DNA from: an uncultured Collinsella sp. | GTDB taxonomy: Bacteria > Actinomycetota > Coriobacteriia > Coriobacteriales > Coriobacteriaceae | NCBI GenBank assembly: GCA_902464645.1 | Contig: CABQKL010000013.1 | Location: forward strand, 1-27,932 | DNA length: 27,932 nt | Reading direction: 5' to 3' | Position numbers and translations under genes: made by a program | Notes under the pieces: model-generated | The model's input: the letters and a program-made list of their open reading frames with translations, nothing else | The model's database searches: none | What the model was told of the DNA's origin: nothing | Shown: piece after piece, positions 18,250 through 25,606 of the stretch | How the letters are laid out: each line of letters starts with the position of its first letter | How positions within the stretch are numbered: the stretch's first letter is position 1

Positions 18250-19470
18250 ATGGCAAATAAGAAAAAGAACTCCGAGGCCGCGCCGACGCCCGAGCAGCAG
18301 GCCCGTGCTGCCTCCAGCTCTCGCAAGAAGCAGCGCAAGACGTACGTGTCTAAGACCGTCAAGATCGTTCTGGTGGTCATCGGCGTGCTGGCGATGCTGC
18401 TTTCCGTCTCGGCGATGGCGTGCTCCGGCCTTATGTCGCAGGCCGAGGACACCTCGGGCTACAAGCTGACCGGCGGCGTTGCTGCTACTATCAACGGTAC
18501 CAACCTCACCGAGGACACCGTGACCAAGCAGATCATGAGCATGCGCACGTCCTACGGCTACACCAAGGATGAGGATTGGGCGCAGTATCTGGTTGACAAC
18601 GACCTCACGCCCAAGAAGTACCGCAAGCAACTCATCGACTCCTACACGCAGCAGATTCTGCTTCAACAGGCACAGAAGGAGAACGGCGTGACGGTGTCGG
18701 ACGAGGAGGTCGAGAAGGCTTGGAAGGACGCGTGCAAGAGCGCGGGCGGTGCCAAGGCCTTTAAGAAGACCCTCAAGACCTACGGCTATACCGAGGACAC
18801 CTACAAGGACTCACTCAAGGAGAGTCTGGCGCAGCAGAAACTCAAGGATGCCGTCGCGCCCACGAGCAAGCCCAAGGACAGCGAGATTGTCGATTACATC
18901 AACGAAAACCTGTCCAGCTACAACGACGCCCGCCGCTCGTCGAACATCCTGATCAAGGTTGATTCCGACGCTTCCGACGAGGACAAGGCTGCCGCCAAGG
19001 CCAAGGCGCAGGAGTGCCTGGACAAGATCAACTCCGGTGAGCTGAGCTTTGAGGACGCCGTTGAGCAGTACTCCGAGGACACCGGCTCCAAGGAGAAGAA
19101 GGGCGATGTGGGTTGGGATAAGCTCGCTACCTTAGTCGACAGCTACCAGACGGCGCTCGAGGGGCTCAACAAGGGCGATGTGAGCGACGTGGTCGAGTCG
19201 ACGTACGGTTACCATGTCATCAAATGCACCGACTACTTCCATGTCGATAATCAGGTTGATGACATCAACCAGGTGCCCAAGGCCATCAAGAAGTACGTTT
19301 CCAACGTGGTGAAGACGCAGGCGGCCAGCACTGCATACAGCGAGTGGCTGGAGCAGTACAAGAAGGATGCCGACATCACCGTTAATCCCATGCCCAAAGA
19401 CGTGCCATACAACGTCAGCCTGAAGGGCGTCACCAAGAGTTCGACCGACGATTCGTCGACGACTGAGTAA
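18250..19470 (+). CDS. membrane-anchored SurA/PpiC-type peptidyl-prolyl isomerase (extracytoplasmic foldase)
   Basis: Predicted to help exported proteins fold at the outer face of the membrane. The 406-residue protein starts with about 35 Lys/Arg-rich residues, then one hydrophobic segment (about 36-57, VKIVLVVIGVLAMLLSVSAMA). A Cys (MACSG) follows, but the preceding residues make a poor lipobox, so a membrane anchor is more likely than a lipoprotein. A SurA_N-like helical region (VAATINGTNLTEDTVTKQI through ALAQQKL) is followed by a parvulin domain at about 225-330: SNILIKV, GELSFEDAVEQYSED, KGDVGWDKL, STYGYHVIKC. The start at 18250 follows GAAAGG. It may act like PrsA on secreted or sortase-processed proteins. 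The Ser/Thr-rich tail is uninformative. Confidence 0.9.
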   Translation: MANKKKNSEAAPTPEQQARAASSSRKKQRKTYVSKTVKIVLVVIGVLAMLLSVSAMACSGLMSQAEDTSGYKLTGGVAATINGTNLTEDTVTKQIMSMRTSYGYTKDEDWAQYLVDNDLTPKKYRKQLIDSYTQQILLQQAQKENGVTVSDEEVEKAWKDACKSAGGAKAFKKTLKTYGYTEDTYKDSLKESLAQQKLKDAVAPTSKPKDSEIVDYINENLSSYNDARRSSNILIKVDSDASDEDKAAAKAKAQECLDKINSGELSFEDAVEQYSEDTGSKEKKGDVGWDKLATLVDSYQTALEGLNKGDVSDVVESTYGYHVIKCTDYFHVDNQVDDINQVPKAIKKYVSNVVKTQAASTAYSEWLEQYKKDADITVNPMPKDVPYNVSLKGVTKSSTDDSSTTE

Positions 19471-19524
19471 TCATGGGGCGGTGCTCGCGCGAGTGCCGCC
19501 CACGCTATTAGAGAGGATTTGCAG

Positions 19525-19968
19525 ATGACCAACGAAGAGCTGCAGAAGGAAATGATCGCGGCCATGAAGGCCAAGGACAAGGTTCGCCTGTCCATCATTC
19601 GCCAGGTTAAGGCCGAGGTGAAGAATATCGAGGTTAACGAGCGCCGCGATGTGACCGAGGAAGACGTCAACAGCATGATCAAGCGTCTGATCAAGCAGAC
19701 GAGCGAGACGCTGGAGATGTCCATCAAGGCCGGCACCGACCAAGAGCGTACCGACAACCTGACCGAGCAGGTCAAGATTCTGGAAAGCCTGCTGCCCGCG
19801 CAGGTTTCGGGCGAAGAGCTCGAGGCCCTGATCGAGCAGGTTATCGCCGAGCTGGGCGCCACGTCCAAGAAGCAGATGGGCCAGGTTATGGGTGCACTCG
19901 GCAAGGCCACCGGCGGCAACTTCGATAAGCCGGCCGCGGCAAAGATCGTCGGAGCCAAACTCGCATAG
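19525..19968 (+). CDS. YqeY / GatB-YqeY domain protein
   Basis: A 147-residue soluble protein matching the YqeY family, related to the tRNA-binding C-terminal domain of GatB. It has the family layout of an N-terminal helical part (LQKEMIAAMKAKDKVRLSIIRQVKAEVKN) and a C-terminal part ending in GKATGGNFDKPAAAKIV. The family is usually tied to tRNA amidation or translation by homology only; no reaction is established. The start at 19525 follows AGAGAGGA by 6 bases; the in-frame TTG at 19519 is unlikely. It lies 54 bases after the foldase and ends at a strong terminator, so the two probably form a unit. Confidence 0.93.
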   Translation: MTNEELQKEMIAAMKAKDKVRLSIIRQVKAEVKNIEVNERRDVTEEDVNSMIKRLIKQTSETLEMSIKAGTDQERTDNLTEQVKILESLLPAQVSGEELEALIEQVIAELGATSKKQMGQVMGALGKATGGNFDKPAAAKIVGAKLA

Positions 19969-19997
19969 GGGCCTAGCGGTACATAGTTGATGTCGAG

Positions 19998-20030
19998 GGG
20001 GCGTGACCATTGCGGTCGCGCCCCTTTTTT
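19998..20030 (+). terminator. rho-independent terminator after the YqeY gene
   Basis: GGGGCGTGACC (19998-20008) pairs with GGTCGCGCCCC (20014-20024, one G-T wobble) around a 5-base loop and is followed by six T. Confidence 0.95.
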
Positions 20031-20068
20031 GTTGGCCGATGAAGGGCGCCTTCCCTGGCTGGTCATTG

Positions 20069-20139
20069 CACTCATTGGGGACAGACTTAAATGAGTGCCC
20101 AATGAGCAGGTACTCATTTAAGTCTGTCCCCAATGAGTG
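20069..20139. repeat. 28-bp perfect inverted repeat made of two back-to-back GGGGACAG hairpins
   Basis: The arms 20069-20096 and 20112-20139 are exact complements with a 15-base spacer. Each arm is itself a hairpin: ACTCATT (20070-20076) and AATGAGT (20090-20096) close the loop GGGGACAGACTTA, with the mirror copy at 20112-20138. There is no T-run. It lies about 100 bases upstream of the ABC importer genes. Confidence 0.95.
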
Positions 20140-20202
20140 GGTTAAAGGTTGCGGGTTCTTTACGGGAATGTAGTGTGGGCTGCGGAAACGCGGTTCTTTC
20201 CG

Positions 20203-20208
20203 TACAAT
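20203..20208 (+). promoter_or_regulatory. possible -10 element of the amino acid importer operon
   Basis: TACAAT lies 36 bases before the ATPase start, the best -10 match in the gap. No clear -35 box is seen. Confidence 0.4.
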
Positions 20209-20243
20209 AGTTCAACTCGTGTAAACGCAGGGAAGGGACATTC

Positions 20244-20975
20244 ATGGCAGACATGATCGAGATCAAGCATCTCAACAAGTACTTTGGCGACCTGCATGTG
20301 CTCAAAGATATCAACCTCGCCGTCAAGCGCGGCGAAAAGCTCGTAATGATCGGGCCTTCCGGCTCGGGTAAGTCGACGCTCATCCGTTGCGTCGATTATC
20401 TGGAGGAGCCCACGTCGGGCGAGGTTGTCATCGACGGTACGCCGCTCACCAAAAAGAATCACCTGGAGATGGCTCGCAAGTATAGCTCCATGGTGTTTCA
20501 GCAGTTCAACCTGTATCCCAACATGACGGTGCTGGGCAATCTGACGCTCGCGCCCATCAAGCTGCAAAAGAAGAGCAAGGAGGAGGCGACCGAGATCGCC
20601 ATCGCCGCGCTCAAGCGCGTCGGCATGGCACATAAGGCCGGCGAGTATCCGCAGAACCTCTCGGGCGGTCAGCAGCAGCGCATCGCTATTGCCCGCGCCC
20701 TGTGCACCAAGCAGCCCATCATCCTGTTTGACGAGCCGACCTCGGCGCTCGACCCCGAAATGGTCCAGGAAGTTCTGGACGTTATGATTGAGCTCGCGCA
20801 GGAGGACATCACCATGATCTGCGTGACGCATGAGATGGGCTTTGCGCGCCAGGTGGCCGACCGCGTCATCTTTATGGAGGACGGCCGCATTCTGGAGGAG
20901 GGCACGCCCGAGCACTTCTTCGATAACCCCGAGAACCCGCGCTGCCGCGAGTTCCTGTCCAAGATTCTGCACTAG
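20244..20975 (+). CDS. polar amino acid ABC transporter, ATPase subunit
   Basis: Powers uptake of a polar amino acid by the importer made with the next three genes. The 243-residue protein has Walker A GPSGSGKST (37-45), the Q-loop in VFQQFNLYPNMTVLGNL, signature LSGGQQQR (139-146), Walker B IILFDE (159-164), TSALDPE, and the H-loop in ICVTHEMGF. This spacing and the MVLQEVLDVM-like tail are typical of the GlnQ/HisP group. The start follows GGGAAGGGA by about 7 bases. It is the first gene of a four-gene unit with very short gaps. Confidence 0.95.
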   Translation: MADMIEIKHLNKYFGDLHVLKDINLAVKRGEKLVMIGPSGSGKSTLIRCVDYLEEPTSGEVVIDGTPLTKKNHLEMARKYSSMVFQQFNLYPNMTVLGNLTLAPIKLQKKSKEEATEIAIAALKRVGMAHKAGEYPQNLSGGQQQRIAIARALCTKQPIILFDEPTSALDPEMVQEVLDVMIELAQEDITMICVTHEMGFARQVADRVIFMEDGRILEEGTPEHFFDNPENPRCREFLSKILH

Positions 20976-20983
20976 GCGCGGTG

Positions 20984-21859
20984 ATGGACATGACGGATAT
21001 GACGAGGGCGGCCGTGTCGCGCCGTCGCTTTTTGCAGCTGGCTGGCGCCGGCATGCTCGCGCTGACGGGGACTGCGCTTACCGGTTGCGGCAACTCCACC
21101 AGCGGCGAGGGCTCCGACAAGGGGTCCAAGCTTGCGGCCATCAAGTCGCGTGGCCATCTGAATGCCGGCGTTAAGAAGGACGTTCCCGGCTATGGCTATT
21201 ACGACACCGCTAAGGGCCGCTTTGAGGGCATGGAAGTCGATTTGTGCTACCAGATCGCCGCTGCCGTCTTTGGCGTGAGCTACAAGGATGCTCGCGCCCA
21301 GGAGCTAGTCGAGTTTACCGATGTAACGCCCAAGACGCGCGGCCCGCTGATCGATAATGGCCAACTTGACGTGGTCGCGGCGACCTACACCATCACCGAC
21401 GAGCGCAAGAAGAGTTGGGATTTCTCGACGCCGTACCGCACCGACTACGTGGGACTCATGGTCAAGAAGCGTTCGGGCTTTACCTCGATTGAGGACCTGG
21501 ACGGCAAGGTCATCGGCGTGAGCCAGGGTGCCACCACGCAGGGCTTGATCGAGCAGATGATCAAGGACAACGGCTTTAGCTGTAAGCCCGAGTTTAGGGC
21601 CTTTAGCGGCTACCCCATCATCAAGAGTTCGCTCGACGCCGGCAACATCGACGTCTTTGCCATGGACCGCTCCACGCTGGCCGGTTACATGAACGAGACC
21701 GTTGAGCTGCTGCAGCCCGAGGTCAAGTTTGGCGAGCAGGGCTACGGCGTGGCGACCAAGAAGGGCTGCGACCTTTCGGCCGTGGTCGATCAGGTGATTT
21801 GCGATCGCCTGGCCGACGGCTGGCTCGACCAAGAGGTCAAAACCTGGGGTCTTGTATAG
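20984..21859 (+). CDS. amino acid ABC transporter substrate-binding lipoprotein, Tat-type signal
   Basis: Captures the amino acid outside the membrane and hands it to the permeases. The N-terminus has a twin-arginine motif SRRRFLQLAG, a hydrophobic stretch, and lipobox LTGC with Cys35, so it looks like a Tat-exported lipoprotein. The mature part matches the family-3 periplasmic binding fold: LNAGVKKDVPGYGYYD, FEGMEVDLCYQIAAAV, LIDNGQLDVVAATYTIT, SWDFSTPYRTDYVGLMV and GVSQGATTQ. The exact start is unsure, because GTG 20981, ATG 20984, ATG 20990 and ATG 20999 are all in frame and no strong ribosome site is seen. Translation may be coupled to the ATPase gene, which ends 8 bases earlier. The amino acid cannot be named from sequence. 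Confidence 0.93.
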   Translation: MDMTDMTRAAVSRRRFLQLAGAGMLALTGTALTGCGNSTSGEGSDKGSKLAAIKSRGHLNAGVKKDVPGYGYYDTAKGRFEGMEVDLCYQIAAAVFGVSYKDARAQELVEFTDVTPKTRGPLIDNGQLDVVAATYTITDERKKSWDFSTPYRTDYVGLMVKKRSGFTSIEDLDGKVIGVSQGATTQGLIEQMIKDNGFSCKPEFRAFSGYPIIKSSLDAGNIDVFAMDRSTLAGYMNETVELLQPEVKFGEQGYGVATKKGCDLSAVVDQVICDRLADGWLDQEVKTWGLV

Positions 21860-21884
21860 GCGCATCGTCCAAGGAAGGAATCAA

Positions 21885-22631
21885 ATGCTCGAAGGATTAT
21901 TTGACGCCGACCGTTGGTCGACGACATTTCAAAACATGGGGCCCTTCTGGGAGGGCTTTGGCGTGACGCTACAGGTGGTCGTTGCCGGTCTGCTGCTGTC
22001 GCTGGTGCTGGGCACGCTGCTGGGCGTGTTCTCTACCACTCGCTCACGCGTGCTGCGCGCCATAAGCCGCGTGTACGTGGAGTTTTACCAGAACACCCCG
22101 CTGCCCGTGCAGGTGCTCTTTATGTACATGGCCGGTCCGCAGTTTTTGCAGGCCATAACCGGTGCCGACCAGCCGGTGCGCATCGCGCCGTTCGTGCTAG
22201 GCTTCTTGGGCGTGGGCCTGTATCACGCGGCCTACATTTCGGAGGTCATCCGCACCGGCATCGAGGCGGTTCCGCGCGGTCAGATGGAGGCGGCCCAGAG
22301 CCAGGGCTTTACCCGTGCGCAGGCGTACTGGTACATCGTGCTGCCCCAGACATTCAAGATCATTTTGCCGCCGCTGTGTAACCAGGCGCTCAACCTGGTC
22401 AAGAACACGTCGGTGCTGGCGCTCGTGGCCGGCGGTGACCTTATGTACCGTTCCGACAACTTTGTGAGTCTGTACGGTTACCTGCAGGGATACATCGTCT
22501 GCTGCCTTATGTACTTCATCATATGCTTTCCGCTCGCCATACTGGTGCAGTGGCTCGAGCGCCGCTCCAAGGAGCGTCCGCGCGGCGTGAGCCTGGCCGA
22601 GCTGGGGCTCGACAACGTAGAGGAGGCCTAG
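21885..22631 (+). CDS. polar amino acid ABC transporter, permease subunit 1
   Basis: One of two membrane subunits of the importer. The 248-residue protein has about five membrane segments and the His/Glu-type permease pattern: FWEGFGVTLQVVVAGLLLSLVLG, YVEFYQNTPLPVQVLFMY, and the ATPase-contacting EAA loop VPRGQMEAAQSQGFTRAQAYWYIVLPQ. It ends in a charged cytoplasmic tail. The start at 21885 follows AAGGAAGGA by 5 bases; an upstream in-frame start overlapping the lipoprotein gene is less likely. The stop is 3 bases before permease 2. Confidence 0.94.
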   Translation: MLEGLFDADRWSTTFQNMGPFWEGFGVTLQVVVAGLLLSLVLGTLLGVFSTTRSRVLRAISRVYVEFYQNTPLPVQVLFMYMAGPQFLQAITGADQPVRIAPFVLGFLGVGLYHAAYISEVIRTGIEAVPRGQMEAAQSQGFTRAQAYWYIVLPQTFKIILPPLCNQALNLVKNTSVLALVAGGDLMYRSDNFVSLYGYLQGYIVCCLMYFIICFPLAILVQWLERRSKERPRGVSLAELGLDNVEEA

Positions 22632-22634
22632 CGC

Positions 22635-23273
22635 ATGGAAATCTTCAACGCGACCAACTTGCTCTACATTTGGGGCGGCTTTGTTAAGACCATAGAAATC
22701 TCGGCGCTTTCGATCTTATTCTCGCTCATCTTTGGCACGGTGCTGGCGCTCGTTAAAAGCTATGCGCCCCGCCCGTTCCGTATTTTGGTGAGCGCTTATA
22801 TCGAGCTGTTCCGTTGCACGCCGAACCTGCTGTGGATCCTGTTTATCTACTTTACGGTGCAGGGTTTGGACATTGTGATTTCGACCATCGCCTTTACGCT
22901 GTTTACCAGCGCTGTTATGGCCGAGATTGTGCGCGGCGGCCTCAACTCGATTCCGCGCGGCCAGTTTGAGGCGGCGCAGAGCCAGGGCTTCGGCTTCTTT
23001 GCCACCATGCGCTACATCATTCTGCCGCAGACATTTAAGACGATTATTCCGGCGCTGTTTAGCCAGTGCACGACCGTCATCAAGGACAGCTCGTATCTTT
23101 CGGGCATTAACGTGGCCGAGCTCATGTACACGGCAAACGTCGTGATGGCCCATGCGATCGACCTGTCGCAGGTGCTCATGCTCTACGGCCTGGTGTTTGC
23201 GATGTACTTTGTGCTCAACTTTGGTATCTCACTGTTGGTGAGGGCATACCAGCGCCGTATTGTGGCAGCGTAG
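22635..23273 (+). CDS. polar amino acid ABC transporter, permease subunit 2
   Basis: The second membrane subunit, 212 residues, pairs with permease 1. It shows GGFVKTIEISALSILFSLIFGTVLA, YIELFRCTPNLLWILFIYF and the EAA loop IPRGQFEAAQSQGFGFFATMRYIILPQ. The start lies 3 bases after the permease 1 stop, so the two are translationally linked. Its stop codon touches the first base of the large fold-back at 23273-23380. No other transport gene follows. Confidence 0.94.
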   Translation: MEIFNATNLLYIWGGFVKTIEISALSILFSLIFGTVLALVKSYAPRPFRILVSAYIELFRCTPNLLWILFIYFTVQGLDIVISTIAFTLFTSAVMAEIVRGGLNSIPRGQFEAAQSQGFGFFATMRYIILPQTFKTIIPALFSQCTTVIKDSSYLSGINVAELMYTANVVMAHAIDLSQVLMLYGLVFAMYFVLNFGISLLVRAYQRRIVAA

Positions 23274-23380
23274 TCCTGCTTCCCCAAGCACGGCACCTTG
23301 CCCCTCAATCGTCGCTTGCGTACATTTAGTACGCGGCGCTCCTCTTTCGGGGCAATCTGCCGCACTTGGGAAACCAGGAC
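23273..23380. repeat. 108-base imperfect fold-back element
   Basis: The outer arms 23273-23304 and 23349-23380 match at about 25 of 32 positions (GTCCTG ... TTGCCCC with GGGGCAA ... CAGGAC). A perfect inner hairpin GCGTAC-ATTTA-GTACGC (23318-23334) sits at the centre, flanked by further partial pairing. There is no T-run. It starts at the last base of the permease stop codon. It could be a mobile palindromic repeat or a stable 3' RNA end. Confidence 0.8.
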
Positions 23381-23444
23381 CGGCGTAAGTGACAAAATGG
23401 GAAACAGAGACTGCCTCTTTCTCATTTGTTAGAAAGGAATCGCG

Positions 23445-24068
23445 ATGAGCGATCTGGAGAACAAGAAGAGCCCCGTGGTCATTACCATCGCGCGCGACTT
23501 TGGTGCCGAGGGCCACGAGATCGGCCGTATCCTTGCCGATGAGCTGGGGATTCCGCTGTACGATAACGAGCTGCTGGTGCGTGCGTCGCTGCGCGCGGGC
23601 GAGTCGCTCGACAAGATGGCCGCCTATGACGAGCGTCTGGCCGTGGAGAATATGGCGTTTCTGCCCGACCGCTACGATGCGCGTTCGTACTCGGACAAGT
23701 TGTTCCAAAAGATGAGCCAGGTGATTTTGGATCTGGGCGAGACCGAGAGTTGCATTATCGAAGGCCGTCTGTCCGATTATCTGTTGCGTAACAACCCCAA
23801 CCACATTGCCGTGTTGGTGACCGCACCCTTTGAGGACCGCGTTGAGATCGTGCGCAAGAAGCGCGGCCTTAACAAAAAGAAGGGTGCCAAGCTGGTCAAG
23901 CAGCAGCAGAAGGCGCGCGAGGCGTTCTACAAGCGTTACAGCGCCGGCAAGTGGAAGATGACGAGCGGTAAGGACATCGTCGTCAACCGCGCCAAGCTGG
24001 GCCGCGAAGGTTGTAAAGACGTTATCGCCGCTGCCTACCGCTACAAAGTAGCGCAGCTCGAAGGCTAA
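23445..24068 (+). CDS. cytidylate-kinase-like protein
   Basis: A 207-residue soluble protein of the cytidylate-kinase-like group found in many gut anaerobes. It opens with VVITIARDFGAEGHEIGRILADELGIPLYDNELL, which parallels the family's I-T-I-S-R-x-x-G-S-G-G-x-x-I-G. Here the glycine-rich nucleotide loop reads GAEGHE rather than GSGG. Later come CIIEGRLSDYLL, VLVTAPFEDRVEIV and a Lys-rich stretch (RGLNKKKGAKLVKQQQKAREAFYKRYS) resembling the lid of nucleoside monophosphate kinases. The substrate is unknown; it is not the standard Cmk. A good AGAAAGGA site precedes the start. It stands alone between two non-coding repeats. Confidence 0.85.
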   Translation: MSDLENKKSPVVITIARDFGAEGHEIGRILADELGIPLYDNELLVRASLRAGESLDKMAAYDERLAVENMAFLPDRYDARSYSDKLFQKMSQVILDLGETESCIIEGRLSDYLLRNNPNHIAVLVTAPFEDRVEIVRKKRGLNKKKGAKLVKQQQKAREAFYKRYSAGKWKMTSGKDIVVNRAKLGREGCKDVIAAAYRYKVAQLEG

Positions 24069-24076
24069 CCGACCAA

Positions 24077-24115
24077 AAACCACCGCAAAGGGGACAGGCA
24101 CCTTTGTGGTGGTTT
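24077..24115 (+). repeat. GGGACAG-loop hairpin after the cytidylate-kinase-like gene
   Basis: AAACCACCGCAAAG (24077-24090) pairs with CTTTGTGGTGGTTT (24102-24115) over all 14 positions, counting one G-U. The loop is GGGACAGGCAC. It starts 8 bases after the stop codon and may also act as a terminator. Confidence 0.92.
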
Positions 24116-24130
24116 GGGCGGCCGGTATAG

Positions 24131-24168
24131 AAAAAGTCCCCGCCGGGCGTGTGCTCGACGGGGACTTT
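24131..24168 (-). terminator. terminator of the nfnA-nfnB unit (minus strand)
   Basis: On the minus strand AAAGTCCCCG (24168-24159) pairs with CGGGGACTTT (24142-24133), with further GC pairing inside, and is followed by a T-run (complement of AAAAA at 24131-24135). It lies about 30 bases after the nfnB stop. Confidence 0.85.
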
Positions 24169-24196
24169 GCCGTTTGATGGCTAGCGTTGAGGGTGA

Positions 24197-25606
24197 TTAC
24201 TCGCCCAGCAGGCTCTTGGTGATGGAAGCGGCGGCCTTCTTGCCGGCGCCCATCGCCAGAATGACCGTAGCGGCACCGGTGACGATGTCGCCGCCGGCCC
24301 AGATGCGGGGATCGGTGGTCTGGCCGGTCTCCTCGTCGGCGACGATGTAGCCCCACTTGTTGAGCTCCATCTTGCCGCCGATCTTCTTTGCGAAGGGGTT
24401 GGCGTTGGTGCCGATAGCCGAGATCGCGACGTCGCAGGGGATCTCCTCGATGGCGCCCTCGATGGGCACCGGACGACGACGGCCGGACTCGTCGGGCTCG
24501 CCGAGCTCCATCTTCTGGACCTTGACGGCGCACACGGAGCCGTCCTCGCCAGCGACAAACTCGAGCGGGGAGACGAGCGGCAGAACCTCGACGCCCTCGG
24601 CCTTAGCATGGTGCAGCTCGGCGCGACGGCAGGGCATCTCGTCCTCGGTACGACGGTAGGCGATGATGGCGTGCTCGGCGCCCAGGCGCTTGGCGGTACG
24701 GACGGCGTCCATAGCCACGTTGCCGCCACCAAAGACGACGACGTTCTTGCCGTGCTTGGTGGGGGTGTCGTACTCGGGGAACTTGTTGGCCTTCATCAGG
24801 TTCACGCGGGTGAGGTACTCGTTCGCGAAGAAGACGTTGGGCAGGTTCTCGCCGGGGACGTTGAGGAACTTGGGCAGGCCAGCGCCGGTCGCCACGTAGA
24901 TGGCGTCGAAGCCCTGCTCGAACAGCTCCTCGGCCGTGGCCATGTTGCCCACGACGGAGTTGTACTCAAACTTGACGCCCATGTCCTCCAGGCCGTCAAT
25001 CTCGCGCTTGACGACTGCCTTGGGCAGACGGAACTCGGGGATGCCGTAGACCAGCACGCCGCCGCCGGTAAAGAAGGCCTCAAAGACGGTGACGTCAAAG
25101 CCGTTGCGGGCGAGCTCGCCGGCGCAGGTGATGCCGGACGGGCCAGAGCCGACGACGGCGACCTTCTTGCCGTTCTTGGGGGCCATCTTGGGCGTGGAGG
25201 CGAGCTCGGGGCGGTCACCCAGGAAGCGCTCGAGCTGGCCGATGGCCACGGGCTCGGACTTCTTACCACGGATGCACTTGCCCTCGCACTGGTTCTCCTG
25301 CGGGCAGACGCGGCCGCAGATAGCGGGAAGCATGGAGTCCTCGCGGATGGTATCGAGGGCGCCGCCGAAGTCCTTCGCGCGGATCTGCTCGATAAAGCGG
25401 GGGATGTTGATGTTGACGGGGCAGCCCTCAACACAGAACGGCTTCTTGCAGTTGAGGCAGCGCTCGGCCTCGGCTAGCGCCATCTCCTCGGTGAAGCCCT
25501 TGTCGACGGGGCGGAAGTCGCAGGCGCGCTCGGCAGCCGGCTCCTCGTTATCGGGGGTGCGGGGTGACTTCATATCGGCAACGAAACGACCGTTAACTAG
25601 TGGCAT
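24197..25606 (-). CDS. nfnB: NfnB: large subunit of electron-bifurcating NADH-dependent ferredoxin:NADP+ oxidoreductase (or GltA-type NADPH glutamate synthase subunit)
   Basis: A 469-residue flavin/Fe-S protein. Eight N-terminal Cys for two 4Fe-4S clusters are present: C50, C53, C58, C62 (RCLNCKKPFCVEGCP) and C97, C101, C107, C111 (CGRVCPQENQCEGKC). E104 lies where NfnB is known to use a Glu ligand. Two dinucleotide folds follow: VAVVGSGPSGITCAGELA for FAD and VVVFGGGNVAMDAVRTA for NADP(H), with a C-terminal AISAIGTNANPF and IWAGGDIVTGAATV. The family is often labelled glutamate synthase small subunit. Pairing with an NfnA-type partner, overlapping it by 10 bases, and the absence of a glutamate synthase large subunit gene favour NfnAB, which balances NADH, NADPH and ferredoxin in anaerobes. 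Confidence 0.88.
   Translation of the reverse strand: MPLVNGRFVADMKSPRTPDNEEPAAERACDFRPVDKGFTEEMALAEAERCLNCKKPFCVEGCPVNINIPRFIEQIRAKDFGGALDTIREDSMLPAICGRVCPQENQCEGKCIRGKKSEPVAIGQLERFLGDRPELASTPKMAPKNGKKVAVVGSGPSGITCAGELARNGFDVTVFEAFFTGGGVLVYGIPEFRLPKAVVKREIDGLEDMGVKFEYNSVVGNMATAEELFEQGFDAIYVATGAGLPKFLNVPGENLPNVFFANEYLTRVNLMKANKFPEYDTPTKHGKNVVVFGGGNVAMDAVRTAKRLGAEHAIIAYRRTEDEMPCRRAELHHAKAEGVEVLPLVSPLEFVAGEDGSVCAVKVQKMELGEPDESGRRRPVPIEGAIEEIPCDVAISAIGTNANPFAKKIGGKMELNKWGYIVADEETGQTTDPRIWAGGDIVTGAATVILAMGAGKKAAASITKSLLGE

Noticed and set aside
18415..18430. Lipoprotein cleavage site in the foldase (MACSG)
   Set aside because: The residues before the Cys (A-M-A) do not make a good lipobox, so a plain membrane anchor is the safer call.
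23273..23444. tRNA gene in the gap after the importer operon
   Set aside because: The fold-back is a single long stem with no cloverleaf, no TTCGANNC-like T-loop and no anticodon arm.
24608..25477. A plus-strand open frame of 289 codons over nfnB
   Set aside because: Shadow of nfnB with a repetitive Gly/Ala/Leu/Asp composition.
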